Shown here: piece by piece, positions 34,695 to 44,627 of the stretch | Position numbering within the stretch: the stretch's first letter is position 1 | Layout of the letters: each line of letters starts with the position of its first letter | Origin: an uncultured Chloroflexota bacterium | GTDB lineage: Bacteria; Chloroflexota; Anaerolineae; Anaerolineales; Anaerolineaceae | Reading direction: 5' to 3' | NCBI GenBank assembly: GCA_902774215.1 | Contig: CACYHU010000054.1 | Coordinates: 22,918-86,917 of the forward strand | Length of the DNA: 64,000 bases | Program-made: the position numbers and the translations under genes | The notes under the pieces: model-generated | The model's input: the letters and a program-made list of their open reading frames with translations, nothing else | Database searches by the model: none | Told to the model about the DNA's origin: nothing

Positions 34695-36914
34695 ATGAAC
34701 AGAAGAATTGATATTACTTATGCCGCGGAGGATGTCAACGAAACAGTTGTCATCGAGGCAAATGCGATTAATGGAGATCAAACCATAACTATTGGGAATG
34801 TAACCACGGATGAGTTTGGTGTTTATGTCGGATCCGAAGATGGATTCAGTGCTGATGTCAGTACGGAAAACGTGACAGTTATAAAACCGGAGTATGCGCA
34901 GGCAGCTTATGGCCTTGTGGTTGAATCCATTGGAGCCAAATCCGTCTCAACCGTCAGGACCGGGGACATCATGACCGGATTGGAATGGGGAAACCAGGGG
35001 CTGATCATCCGGGCCACAAACAACAGCCACGCTGACCTCATAACCGGGAACGTCACCGGCTGGACGGGAATCATTGCCGTATCTGATAATGCGTCATCGA
35101 TTCATATGGAAACCGGTGATGTTACCGGAACACAATTGGGCAGTCAATTAAACAGTCTGAATGGCGGACAACTCGACGCAAAAACCGGGACAATTACCAC
35201 GGAAGCGGAAGCTCTCAGTGCCGGTGCCGAGAGTGGCGGCAGAATAGAGCTGACCACCACCGATATAACCTCAGAAAAATCCGGTGCGTTGTATGGTTCC
35301 TCAACAGGGCAGAATTCATCAGTCACTGTTAATGCCGGTAATCTCAGCGGAGCGTCAGGCGCGATCCGCATCATGGCTGCAGACGGGGGTGAATATTATG
35401 TGCGGGCAAAAGGACTGACCATCAAAGATTCGGGGTGGGAATATTTGAACAGATATGGCATAGACAGCCTGACATCAGCGGGAACATCTTCAATCGAATT
35501 GAGCGGAGGAATCTCGCTCACAGAAACAGGGGCTGAAGGAGAAGGGTCTCCGGCAGGGATTCGTATCCGGTCTGAAAAAAGCGGCAGCACGGGTATCTAT
35601 GTGGCTGCCAATATTCATGTCAATTCAGAAAAAACAGAGGCAGCTGCTTACGGTATAACAGCGGAAAATGCCGGCGGAATAGTAATTGTTGTCGTGGAAG
35701 GAGATGTATCGGCTGCCTCCACGGGACCGGCGATCGGGGTGAATATAATCAACAATTCGAACGTGGCTAATGACAGCAGTTTTCAGACTTTCTACAGCCA
35801 CGCCAATGAGGTTTTTCCGGAAAACTACAACTCGTATTCAGACAAAGCTGCTTCTGTGAACGCAGGCGCGATTGAAAGCGATATTATCATCAAAGGCGAC
35901 CTCAGCGGTACAACTTATGGATTATCAGTTCAGCCGGAAGGGGAGTCTTCAGCCGATGTTTTTATCGGCGGGACGCTCTCGGGCGGGACTGACGCTGTTC
36001 TGGTCAGCGAAGATGCTTCTCCGGAAAATTTTGTCCTGACCGCATGGAAGATCATACCGAATAATAACGGGCACATGGTTGTTAAAACGGATGGCAGTGC
36101 CGCGGAAAATATCGAAGGTGCGGTCAGATACATCATCAAGACCACACCCGGTTCACAGGAAAAACTGTTCCTGACCTATGAAAACGGTGAAAAACTGCAA
36201 ATCATCAACGCGTACCCTGTGGCAGCAGAGGGAGAGCGGGTTTATCTCCATCCGGCTGCCGGGTATTCCATCTCTGCGGCATATAACAACGGCGAGCCTC
36301 TGGAACGTGACAGTGAGGGCAGATTTTATCTCTTAATCCCGAAGGCCGGCGGAGTGATGCTTTCCGCAGAAACGGGACAGGTTGTTGACTTCCATCGTTT
36401 TTTAAACAATGAAGGAAAACTGCCGGCTGCGGGTTTTTCTTCGCGTTCCATCTCTCCGATCCCGCTGCGCCCAAAGGGAATTGCCTGCGGCAGTACCGAT
36501 CTGACGCTGCAGATTCCCTCCCTTGACGTGATGGAATCCGTTGTAGCGGTCCGGATGATGGATGGAGATTATCCTGTAGAATGTCTGGGAAGGAATATCG
36601 GTCTTTTGGAATCCTCCGCGCTGCCGGGGGAAGGTCTGAGCGTCATCGTCGGACACAATCATCTGAATACAGCTGAGGCGGGGCCTTTTCTATTCCTCGG
36701 CACACTGGTATCAGGAGATAAAATCCTGATCACAGACCGGTCAGAAAAGATACAGATTTTCCAGGTATACGCCAACGTTCTCATCGATGCAGACGATTTT
36801 TCAGACATGCTGGAAATACTTACAGAAAATACGCTGGTTCTCCTCACCTGTGAGGATGAATCCCCGGACGGAGCATATCTTCACCGCAGAGTTATCCTCG
36901 CGGAACGGAAATAA
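34695..36914 (+). CDS. Repetitive surface protein with C-terminal sortase domain
   Basis: A 739-residue protein. Residues ~1-470 are Thr/Ser/Gly/Asn-rich beta-solenoid-like repeats (TGNVTG, TGDVTG, TGTITT, VNAGNLSG); ~475-570 form a linking beta region; LPAAGF (576-581) precedes the sortase domain. Its triad is His654 (GHNH), Cys719 (LLTCE) and Arg near 732 (LHRRV). The start at 34695 is set by an in-frame stop at 34671-34673 and AAAGGAA. No signal peptide is seen at the N-terminus, which is odd for such a protein: either the 5' end is truncated, export is non-classical, or the start is elsewhere. Paralogue of 1-591. Confidence 0.82.
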   Translation: MNRRIDITYAAEDVNETVVIEANAINGDQTITIGNVTTDEFGVYVGSEDGFSADVSTENVTVIKPEYAQAAYGLVVESIGAKSVSTVRTGDIMTGLEWGNQGLIIRATNNSHADLITGNVTGWTGIIAVSDNASSIHMETGDVTGTQLGSQLNSLNGGQLDAKTGTITTEAEALSAGAESGGRIELTTTDITSEKSGALYGSSTGQNSSVTVNAGNLSGASGAIRIMAADGGEYYVRAKGLTIKDSGWEYLNRYGIDSLTSAGTSSIELSGGISLTETGAEGEGSPAGIRIRSEKSGSTGIYVAANIHVNSEKTEAAAYGITAENAGGIVIVVVEGDVSAASTGPAIGVNIINNSNVANDSSFQTFYSHANEVFPENYNSYSDKAASVNAGAIESDIIIKGDLSGTTYGLSVQPEGESSADVFIGGTLSGGTDAVLVSEDASPENFVLTAWKIIPNNNGHMVVKTDGSAAENIEGAVRYIIKTTPGSQEKLFLTYENGEKLQIINAYPVAAEGERVYLHPAAGYSISAAYNNGEPLERDSEGRFYLLIPKAGGVMLSAETGQVVDFHRFLNNEGKLPAAGFSSRSISPIPLRPKGIACGSTDLTLQIPSLDVMESVVAVRMMDGDYPVECLGRNIGLLESSALPGEGLSVIVGHNHLNTAEAGPFLFLGTLVSGDKILITDRSEKIQIFQVYANVLIDADDFSDMLEILTENTLVLLTCEDESPDGAYLHRRVILAERK

Positions 36915-37039
36915 GTTAACCACCTGACACCACTTTGAATTTGTGAAACTTATGTATTGTTTTTATCGTTTTTATGACATATCGTTCAAAATTTGGTAAA
37001 ATCCTATGTTAGGAGAAAATTTTTGAATAAGGAGAGAAA

Positions 37040-39067
37040 ATGAAAAAATTATTTCCGTTATTTGTCATTGTCGTATTGATGCTGATGGTTTCATCCGTAT
37101 TTGCGGATGATCTGTCAGATGTAAAACAGGCCGGTGTTCTTCGTTTCGGCGCACCGCTGGAATTCGTACCGTTTGTTTTTGAAGACGACTCCGGAAACTC
37201 CACCGGGATCGACATCGCCCTGATGGAAGAGGTCTGTAAGCGCATGGGCGTTCGCCTGCAAAAGACCAGTTTTGCCAGAGACGGTATTCTTGATGCACTG
37301 GATCTTAGACAGATCGATGTGATCGGCGGCGGTTTATCCAAGACCGACTCACGCGCACAGCGGGTCGATTTCACCCGTACATATTACAACGGCGAAGCAC
37401 AGATCATTGCTCTTTCATCCCTGCCCAAACCGCAGGTTATCAATCTGGACAGTTTCCGCGGGATGAAATTCGGTGTAGTCAAAGGATCCAGTTTCCAGGA
37501 ATGGGTTCAGGAAAATCTGGTCGATAAAGGCATTATTCCGCAGTCAAATGTTTATACCTATTCGGATATATCCGATGGTATGAAGGCGCTGGACCGCAAA
37601 GATGTGGATCTGGTCATCACCGACCAGGATGTTTATGAAGACCGCTATCGTGCTACCGGTAAATATCAGCTTTTCTACAGCGGGTTCCAGACAGAAAATT
37701 ATGCGTTTGCTGTCCGCAAGGAATCCACGCTCAGGGATGAGATCAACAACCATCTGAATAATATGATAAAAGACGGAACAGCACAAAGCATTGCGAACCG
37801 CTTTTTCTCAATGGATTTCAGCCAGAAATACCAGGACGCCATCAATCGTCCGGCTGCCACACTGGTTCCGGTCGTCAGTCAGGCACCTGCAGCTGCAAAC
37901 TGTGTAAACGGGATGAGCTACGTTGCGGATGTCACGATCAAGGACGGCCAGGTATTCAATCCCGGATCCGGTTTCCGCAAGACATGGCGCATTTACAACA
38001 ACGGGTCCTGCACCTGGGACTCCAATTATTATCTTGATTTCGCCGGCGGCGACCGCATGAACGGCAGCAGTGTCCGTGTTCCGGGAACCGTCAAACCCGG
38101 ACAGACTGTCGATATTTCCGTAGATATGACTGCACCGAATAATGCAGGAAAATACAAAGGAAACTGGCAGATGCGCAGCCCTCAGGGTGCCGGTTTTGGC
38201 CAGACGATCTGGGTGAGCATTACTGTAAACGGGAACGCCCAGCCTGCGAAACCGACCGCGAAACCGCAGGATGGCCAGGTACGTACGATTCCTGTGATCA
38301 ACTCCTTCTATGCTGATTCTAATTCCGGTTATTCCGGTGACGGAACAACGATTCACTGGTCTACCACAAAAGCCGGCGGTGTAACGATTTATGTTGACGG
38401 ATATATGATCACAAATGGTTCCGCGTCCGGTTCTTATCAGCTTCAGGCTCCGCTTCAGGGCGCCGGAACACATGAGATCAAGCTGGTTGCACATTCCGTA
38501 ACTGATGACGCAACCTCTTCCATCTATTACACCATGAAAGACAGAAGCGGAAGCGGCGGAAACAGCAGCGGAAATGACGGACAGACTCAGGTCATTCCTC
38601 AAATCGATTATTTCTATGCTGATTCCTATTCAGGCTATTCCGGTGACGGCACCACAGTCTATTGGTCCACAACAAATGCCGGCGGTGTATCGCTCTCCGT
38701 GGATGGATATGACCTTGGGAACAATTCCGCATCAGGATCTTATCAGCTCCAGGCTCCGCTGCAGGGTACCGGTACGCACACCATCACACTGACCGCACAT
38801 TCCGTGACCGACAGTACCAGCTCTTCCATTACCTACACCATGTACGATCGCCAGGAACCGACACAGGTACCGGTATTGCAGCCGACACAGGAAATTATTG
38901 ATTGGACCGACCAGCAATGGCAGCAATTCGAAAATACTGTTGATAACATGACGGAAGAAGACTGGAATAATGTTTTCGACAATATGACAGACGACGACTG
39001 GGATTATCTTTTCAATAACCTTACTGAAGAGGATTTACAGGCCCTTACCGATGAAGATATCTGGTAG
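37040..39067 (+). CDS. Solute-binding protein fused to NBR1-type Ig domain and tandem beta repeats
   Basis: A 675-residue secreted protein related to the 27544 gene. Signal peptide to VFADD; SBP_bac_3 domain at residues 25-260 (GVLRFGAPLEFVPFVF, VDLVITDQDVYE); NBR1-like four-Trp Ig domain (~295-395: FRKTWRIYNNGSCTWDSNYYL). Then come two ~85-residue tandem repeats (each with YADS-SGYSGDGTT, WSTT-AGGV, SASGSYQLQAPLQG) and a C-terminal Asp/Glu/Asn/Trp-rich tail with the repeated pattern NMTEEDW. AAGGAG precedes the start. No transporter gene follows. It lacks the LytTR operator found at its paralogue. Probably surface-associated. Confidence 0.86.
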   Translation: MKKLFPLFVIVVLMLMVSSVFADDLSDVKQAGVLRFGAPLEFVPFVFEDDSGNSTGIDIALMEEVCKRMGVRLQKTSFARDGILDALDLRQIDVIGGGLSKTDSRAQRVDFTRTYYNGEAQIIALSSLPKPQVINLDSFRGMKFGVVKGSSFQEWVQENLVDKGIIPQSNVYTYSDISDGMKALDRKDVDLVITDQDVYEDRYRATGKYQLFYSGFQTENYAFAVRKESTLRDEINNHLNNMIKDGTAQSIANRFFSMDFSQKYQDAINRPAATLVPVVSQAPAAANCVNGMSYVADVTIKDGQVFNPGSGFRKTWRIYNNGSCTWDSNYYLDFAGGDRMNGSSVRVPGTVKPGQTVDISVDMTAPNNAGKYKGNWQMRSPQGAGFGQTIWVSITVNGNAQPAKPTAKPQDGQVRTIPVINSFYADSNSGYSGDGTTIHWSTTKAGGVTIYVDGYMITNGSASGSYQLQAPLQGAGTHEIKLVAHSVTDDATSSIYYTMKDRSGSGGNSSGNDGQTQVIPQIDYFYADSYSGYSGDGTTVYWSTTNAGGVSLSVDGYDLGNNSASGSYQLQAPLQGTGTHTITLTAHSVTDSTSSSITYTMYDRQEPTQVPVLQPTQEIIDWTDQQWQQFENTVDNMTEEDWNNVFDNMTDDDWDYLFNNLTEEDLQALTDEDIW

Positions 39068-39150
39068 GAAATAATTAAACGGGTATAAGGGAACAGATAA
39101 ATCCGCATTGATTTTCTGTTCCCCGCATTATCCCAAAGGAGTAAAAAATT

Positions 39151-39852
39151 ATGAATTATGAAATCAAATACGAACCATTTCCTGTTCTGGTTATGAACCT
39201 GAACAGCGGTGAAGAAGTTCAGTGTCAATCCGGTGCCATGTCCTGGATGAGCCCGAATATGGAGATGCAGACATCCACAGGCGGTGGACTCGGCAAGCTT
39301 TTCGGCCGTGTTTTTGCCGGCGAACATGCTTTCGTCAACAAATATATTGCACGCGGGAATGGCTTTATCGCTTTTTCCAGTGACTTTGTCGGCAAGATCC
39401 TTGCTGTCGAGGTCAAACCGGGACAGGATTTTGTGGTCCAGAAAAGCGGATATCTTGCTTCCTTCGGGAACGTCGAACAGTCTGTCTTCTTCCAAAAGAA
39501 GTTTGGTGCTGCACTTTTCGGCGGTGAAGGCTTCGTTATGCAGCGCTTCTCCGGCAGCGGTATCGTCTTCTTCGAAATTGACGGCTACTGCGAAGAACGC
39601 CAGCTGGCTCCCGGCGAAAAACTGATCCTCAGCACCGGTTATCTGGCAGCTATGGATGCACAATGTTCAATGGATATCCAGACAGTAAAGGGCGCCATGA
39701 ATGTCCTCTTTGGATCCGAAAGCGTGTTTAACACTGTCGTCACCGGTCCGGGGAAAATTTATATTCAGACAAAACCGATTGCCCAGGTGGCAGCGGCACT
39801 GAAACCCTTCTTCCCGACCCCGACAACAACATCATCCTCATCGAGCAATTAA
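39151..39852 (+). CDS. AIM24/TIGR00266-family protein
   Basis: A 233-residue protein of the TIGR00266 (AIM24-like) family. The opening VQCQSGAMSWMSPNMEMQTSTGGG, the repeated beta-strand sections (NGFIAFSSDFVGKILAVEV, GSGIVFFEIDG) and PGEKLILSTGYLAAMDA are characteristic. The C-terminus is a Thr/Ser tract. These are cytoplasmic beta-rich proteins of unknown function; the yeast relative AIM24 acts in mitochondrial organisation. It follows the SBP/NBR1 gene by 83 bases with AAAGGAG and ends in a long terminator, so the two may be co-transcribed. Confidence 0.88.
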   Translation: MNYEIKYEPFPVLVMNLNSGEEVQCQSGAMSWMSPNMEMQTSTGGGLGKLFGRVFAGEHAFVNKYIARGNGFIAFSSDFVGKILAVEVKPGQDFVVQKSGYLASFGNVEQSVFFQKKFGAALFGGEGFVMQRFSGSGIVFFEIDGYCEERQLAPGEKLILSTGYLAAMDAQCSMDIQTVKGAMNVLFGSESVFNTVVTGPGKIYIQTKPIAQVAAALKPFFPTPTTTSSSSSN

Positions 39853-39866
39853 TATATCTGATATCT

Positions 39867-39913
39867 GAAGAAATAAAAGACCGGGAAACTTTTTCCCGGT
39901 TTTTTATTTCTTC
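39867..39913. terminator. Long bidirectional terminator
   Basis: 22-base arms (39867-39888 and 39892-39913) pair with a single G-T wobble around a 3-base loop. The core CCGGGAAA/TTTCCCGG plus A/T-rich outer parts make it functional on both strands. The spacer from 39914 to 40095 shows an AT-rich leader with TATAAT at 40045-40050. Confidence 0.88.
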
Positions 39914-40095
39914 AGCAGCTTCAGACATAATCCATCAGTGTAAATTCACAAATCTGTTCAAATCTGAGAATCAGCCCTCACGAAATATAAATCCAATAAC
40001 AATTTATTTCAATTGATACTGCGGATAATCAGCGTATTTCATATTATAATGATTACAAATATGATGTAAAAATTTTAGAAAATTTTAGAGGAAAT

Positions 40096-41463
40096 ATGTC
40101 AAAGGAAATCATCAGAAAGATATTATTTTTCGCCGTTCTCGCGGTATTTATGCTGGGTACCGGTTTCTCTTATGCGGAGGAACAGGCAAACACCGGTCTC
40201 TCAAAAGATGGATATACCTTGGAGCAGGTGGTGGTGCTCAGCCGTCACAATATCCGTTCTCCATTGAGCGGGAAAGGTTCCATTTTAGGAGAAATCACAC
40301 CGCACGAATGGTTCAACTGGTCTTCCGCTCCCAGTGAGCTTTCCCTCCGCGGCGGTGTTCTGGAAACGGAAATGGGACAGTTTTTCCGGAAATGGCTGGA
40401 AGCGGAAAGTCTGATCCCGGAAAACTACCGTCCCGAAGAGAACGAAGTTCGCGTCTATGCGAATTCAAAACAACGGACCATCGCGACAGCTCATTATTTT
40501 ACTGCGGGATTTTTGCCTGCGGCAAATCCGGATATTGAATATCATGTGGAATTTGATAAGATGGATCCGGTTTTTTCCCCGAATCTGATTTTTGTCTCCG
40601 ACGCCTACAATGAATATGCCGAAGCTGAGATCCGCGCACTGTTTTCCGATAAAGTCAGCAGCCTGGCCGATAATTACCAACTGCTTGCCGACGTGATCGG
40701 TTTTCAGGATTCGGATGCACTGAAGAACGGAACCTTTACCGAATTCAGGACCGATGATTTGGGAATCATCCTGAACCAGGATGCTGAACCTGCCATGACC
40801 GGCACGCTGAAAACCGGCTGCTCTGTCGCTGACGCCCTCGTACTGCAGTTTTACGAAGAACCGGACAAGGTGAAGGCTGCTTTCGGACATGAGATCTCCG
40901 AAGAACAATGGAAGGATATTACGGAAATCAAGGATCTTTACGTGGATGTTCTCTATACTTCCCCGCTGATCGCTGCAAATGTGGCTCACCCGCTGCTTCA
41001 GGAGATCCGTGCGGAAATGGATGCTGAAGGACGTCGTTTTACATTTTTATGCGGTCATGATTCCAATGTGGCCAGCGTGCTGGCTGCTTTGGATGCGGAA
41101 GAATATGTTCTGCCCGGTTCACTGGAAGTCAAAACACCTATCGGCTGCAAACTGGTTTTCAGTAAATGGACCGATCAGTCCGGAAAGTCTTATTGGGGCG
41201 CAGATCTGGTTTATCAGACACCGGAACAGCTGCGGACAATGCCTTTATTGACACTGGAAAATCCTCCGGCTGTGTTCCCCATCGTTCTCAGCGGTCTGGA
41301 ACGGAATCAGGACGGGCTTTATTCTGAAGAAGAAATGATGGATCGTTTCGATCAGGCTATCGAAGCGTTTGATGTGATCGTTGAATCGTATTCCGATACT
41401 GTTCCGGTGGAAACAGAAGAAACCGTCCCGGCAGAGGAACTCGTTCCGGCAATCGTCCAATAA
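40096..41463 (+). CDS. Secreted histidine-type phosphatase
   Basis: A 455-residue protein with a signal peptide (ending SYAEE) and a histidine acid phosphatase fold, related to glucose-1-phosphatase/phytase-type enzymes. The catalytic loop SRHNIRSP carries Arg50-His51 in the RHxxRxP pattern, and the C-terminal CGHDSNVAS supplies the second catalytic His-Asp. An acidic tail (VETEETVPAEELVPAI) may be a spacer. It hydrolyses phosphate monoesters outside the cell (family knowledge). GAGGAAAT precedes the start. The stop codon overlaps TAAGGAG, the ribosome-binding site of the following protease gene, so the two are coupled. Confidence 0.88.
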   Translation: MSKEIIRKILFFAVLAVFMLGTGFSYAEEQANTGLSKDGYTLEQVVVLSRHNIRSPLSGKGSILGEITPHEWFNWSSAPSELSLRGGVLETEMGQFFRKWLEAESLIPENYRPEENEVRVYANSKQRTIATAHYFTAGFLPAANPDIEYHVEFDKMDPVFSPNLIFVSDAYNEYAEAEIRALFSDKVSSLADNYQLLADVIGFQDSDALKNGTFTEFRTDDLGIILNQDAEPAMTGTLKTGCSVADALVLQFYEEPDKVKAAFGHEISEEQWKDITEIKDLYVDVLYTSPLIAANVAHPLLQEIRAEMDAEGRRFTFLCGHDSNVASVLAALDAEEYVLPGSLEVKTPIGCKLVFSKWTDQSGKSYWGADLVYQTPEQLRTMPLLTLENPPAVFPIVLSGLERNQDGLYSEEEMMDRFDQAIEAFDVIVESYSDTVPVETEETVPAEELVPAIVQ

Positions 41464-41476
41464 GGAGCTGTTTTTA

Positions 41477-44400
41477 ATGAAAAAATTTTTACTCTTGTTA
41501 TTATGTTTCACGCTGCTGAACACGGCAGCCTGCTTTGCTGAAGGAGGGATCTTCAGCCATCGTTTTGTTGATTCAGAAGAAGCGGCGCAATTGCTTCTCT
41601 CGAACCGGAATTATTATGATAACCTCACACAGAATGATCTGAACTTCCGTATGCAGAAGCTTGACACCACATTGGAAGAGCTGGAAGCTTTTTCCGCAGA
41701 ACAGACACTGGACTGGACCGAGGAAGAAAAGGACCTTGTTAACGCAGCCTTGCAGACTATTGAAATTGTCTGTGAAGAACGCGGATATACACTTCCTGCC
41801 ACCGATGGCATCATCTTCGGCAAAACCACAATGAAAGATGAATGCGACGCGTCTGCTTATACCCTCGGAACGCAAATCTACCTTGGGGATCAGTTATTAC
41901 AGTCAGGTATGTCAGATGACCCTGATGAACAGGCAGTCTTTCAGGAGGTCATTGCTCACGAACTGTTCCATTGCCTGACCCGCAATCACCCGGATTTCCG
42001 TGCTGATATGTACAGCATTCTGGGTTTCACTGTCGTTGATGAAGACTATGATTTTGCTCCGGAGATCGATGAAGTCATCATATCCAATCCGGATGTCGGA
42101 CATCATAACTCCTATGCTGCCTTTGAAATCAATGGCGAAATGAAAGATTGCACAGTGATCTTCGCAAATGTGAAACCTTTTGAAAAACCCGGTGATAATT
42201 TCTTTATCAATTCGGTCACCGGACTGGTCCCGGTTGATGACCTTTCCGTGTTTTATACCGCGGAAGACGCGGAAAATTTCTGGGATGTATTCGGGGAAAA
42301 CACCAATTATGTTATCGACCCGGAAGAAACCCTTGCGGATAATTTTGCCTTTACGCTCACCTATGGTTTAGAAAGGGAATATGAAACACCGGAAATCATC
42401 GAAGCCATTGATGCGTATTTACAGACCGGAATTACAGCGGTTGAAAAATTCAGTGAAACGGAAAAGACTGCGCTGAATTACCTGAGCAATGAGATGGAGA
42501 AATCCGCGGACCATCTGATGCGGAACGGTGAGGATGTGGATGACATATATACCACCCTGAACTGGAACTCCATCGCCGATACTTTCCCGGAAAAATTCGA
42601 CCTCCGCGACCGCGGAACCGTTACCCCGGTGAAGGAACAGAATCCCTGGGGAACCTGCTGGAGCTTTGCCACCATTGCCGCCAGTGAAACCAGCATTCTG
42701 AACTCTCTCGGGCTTACTGTTGAGGAATATAAAGATAAATTCGGTGAAGAACTGGATCTCTCCGAAAAACATCTGGCCTGGTTCACTGCAAACGCACTTC
42801 CCGAACCGGATGCTTACCCGGAAGGGGAATATCCGCATGACATAGCACAGGCCGGTGAAGGTCTTTATCCGTTTGAAGACTCCGATATCAATCCGTTCAA
42901 TTATGGCGGAAATTATTTCCTGTCCACTGCCAGTCTTGCTTCCGGTGTCGGGATACTGAAGGAAAAATATGCTCCCTACGGCGACAGCGAGGGGGAGCTG
43001 GATTCAAAAGGGGACTGGTCCCTGCCGGAGGAAGAACGTTTTTGGACCAGCTTTGAACTGAAAAATACCAACATCCTCCCTGCTCCGTCATCCTATGATG
43101 AGAGCGGCAGCTACATCTACCGTCCTGCTGCAACGGAAGCGATCAAATCAGAACTGATGGCAGGCCGGATCGTCGGCATCTCCTTCAAAGCTGACAATTC
43201 CATGCCGGAAAAAACCATGGAAGAGAAACGGGCACAGCTGGAAGAGGCCCTTAAAGACAACAGCGCCATTACTGAAGAAGAAAAGGCTTATTATATCAGT
43301 GTACGCATCGGGGAAATCGATACAGCCGATCTTTCCGTGGAAGAGCTGAAAAATCTGATCCTGCTGCGTGAGAGAGCTAACGATTTACAGGAAGACCTTT
43401 ACGATCTGGATAGTTATGATCATGACCAGTTGGCTATGATCCTGATGTCCCGATATTTCGGTCATCCATATGACGTGATCTATGAGAGAGAAAATCAGCG
43501 CAGTTATATGAGCTTTATCGGAACCGATCCGGTCATTTACGCTCAATATACAGACGAACCGCTGAAATCCAATCACGCGGTAGCCGTTGTTGGCTGGGAT
43601 GACACATTCTCGAAAGAAAACTGGCCGGAAGGGCACCAGCCGCCTGCGGACGGCGTCTGGATCGTCAAAAACAGCTGGGGAACTGACTGGGGCAACGATG
43701 GTTATTTCCTGCTTTCATATTATGATATGTCGCTCAATGCCTTAGGTTCTTTTGAATATGTAGTATCAAAAGATGTTGAGAATATGGACCATCTTGTCAT
43801 CCTGGAACATGACTACATGCCTTCCGAAATCGTCAGCTCGACCCTGTTTGACGAACCTGTTTACGCCGCCAACATTTTTGAAATAACGGAAGACAGCGTT
43901 CTGCAGTACGTTTCCACCATGACCGGTGATCTGAACACAACTGTAACAGCCTTTGTATTTCTTTTGAATGAAAACGCACTCCTGCCGACAGACGGCATTC
44001 TTTTGGATACCATCACACAGACCTTCAAATTTGCCGGCTATCACCGCATGGATATGAACAGCAATCTGCTGCTGCCGGAAGGTTCCCGCATCGGAGTCGT
44101 GGTTCTCGATCGTGTTCCGGGAGAAGACGGCATCCAATTCGCACTGATCAACAACAGCAGCCTCAGCCGGGACGGAGCGGAAGCCTACAATGCGGCACAT
44201 GAAGAGGAAGGCCTCAGTGTCAAACGTTATGCCAAAGGTATCGTCAATCCGGGTGAAAGCTTCGTCAGCTTTGAACCCGAGCACTGGATCGACTGGACCG
44301 AAGCAATCGACTATATCAATGATAACGGTGCCAATGTCTATATGGCTTACGATAACCTGCCTGTCAAGGCTTATATTTACCCCTGGGAACAGGTGCAGCA

Positions 44401-44494
44401 GATCCATGAACTCTCAAACCGCATACCGGTAGCCGGAGGAGAAGCCGCCATCTGTGCGGAAGATGGATATACACTGCTGGATGTAACACATTAA
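41477..44494 (+). CDS. Secreted double protease: zincin-like domain plus papain-like (C1) domain
   Basis: A 1005-residue protein with signal peptide (LNTAACFAE). Residues ~60-310 hold a metallopeptidase-like domain: VIAHELFHC gives HExxH (His161, Glu162, His165), and LADNFAF further on is a likely third ligand region. A papain-like C1 domain follows, with Cys394 (WGTCWSFA), His700 (NHAVAVVGWD) and Asn732 (KNSWGTDWG); the ~300 residues between Cys and His contain an insertion. The last ~250 residues form the lectin-like domain common after such peptidases. The start at 41477 is preceded by AAGGAG. Both active sites look intact, so this is a two-activity extracellular protease (inference). Confidence 0.88.
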   Translation: MKKFLLLLLCFTLLNTAACFAEGGIFSHRFVDSEEAAQLLLSNRNYYDNLTQNDLNFRMQKLDTTLEELEAFSAEQTLDWTEEEKDLVNAALQTIEIVCEERGYTLPATDGIIFGKTTMKDECDASAYTLGTQIYLGDQLLQSGMSDDPDEQAVFQEVIAHELFHCLTRNHPDFRADMYSILGFTVVDEDYDFAPEIDEVIISNPDVGHHNSYAAFEINGEMKDCTVIFANVKPFEKPGDNFFINSVTGLVPVDDLSVFYTAEDAENFWDVFGENTNYVIDPEETLADNFAFTLTYGLEREYETPEIIEAIDAYLQTGITAVEKFSETEKTALNYLSNEMEKSADHLMRNGEDVDDIYTTLNWNSIADTFPEKFDLRDRGTVTPVKEQNPWGTCWSFATIAASETSILNSLGLTVEEYKDKFGEELDLSEKHLAWFTANALPEPDAYPEGEYPHDIAQAGEGLYPFEDSDINPFNYGGNYFLSTASLASGVGILKEKYAPYGDSEGELDSKGDWSLPEEERFWTSFELKNTNILPAPSSYDESGSYIYRPAATEAIKSELMAGRIVGISFKADNSMPEKTMEEKRAQLEEALKDNSAITEEEKAYYISVRIGEIDTADLSVEELKNLILLRERANDLQEDLYDLDSYDHDQLAMILMSRYFGHPYDVIYERENQRSYMSFIGTDPVIYAQYTDEPLKSNHAVAVVGWDDTFSKENWPEGHQPPADGVWIVKNSWGTDWGNDGYFLLSYYDMSLNALGSFEYVVSKDVENMDHLVILEHDYMPSEIVSSTLFDEPVYAANIFEITEDSVLQYVSTMTGDLNTTVTAFVFLLNENALLPTDGILLDTITQTFKFAGYHRMDMNSNLLLPEGSRIGVVVLDRVPGEDGIQFALINNSSLSRDGAEAYNAAHEEEGLSVKRYAKGIVNPGESFVSFEPEHWIDWTEAIDYINDNGANVYMAYDNLPVKAYIYPWEQVQQIHELSNRIPVAGGEAAICAEDGYTLLDVTH

Positions 44495-44520
44495 TTTTTC
44501 GCAGTAACCCTTTCTAATGA

Positions 44521-44565
44521 AACCGGCAGCTGACAGCCCATTGGTAGAAAGCTGCCGGCTTTTTA
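44521..44565 (+). terminator. Intrinsic terminator after the double-protease gene
   Basis: CCGGCAGC (44523-44530) pairs with GCTGCCGG (44551-44558), followed by CTTTTTA. Confidence 0.8.
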
Positions 44566-44579
44566 TGTCACTTCAGCAA

Positions 44580-44607
44580 TTGACAAATTTGGAAAAACAG
44601 AGATAAT
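44580..44607 (+). promoter_or_regulatory. Promoter of rpsT
   Basis: TTGACA at 44580-44585 and GATAAT at 44602-44607, spacer 16 bp. Transcription would start near 44614. Confidence 0.7.
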
Positions 44608-44627
44608 TAGAAGCGTTCTTGAGTTCC

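Noticed and set aside
36960..36990. TATCGTT repeats upstream of 37040 as a third LytTR operator
   Set aside because: Spacing is 16 bp, not 21, and the half sites do not fit the consensus.
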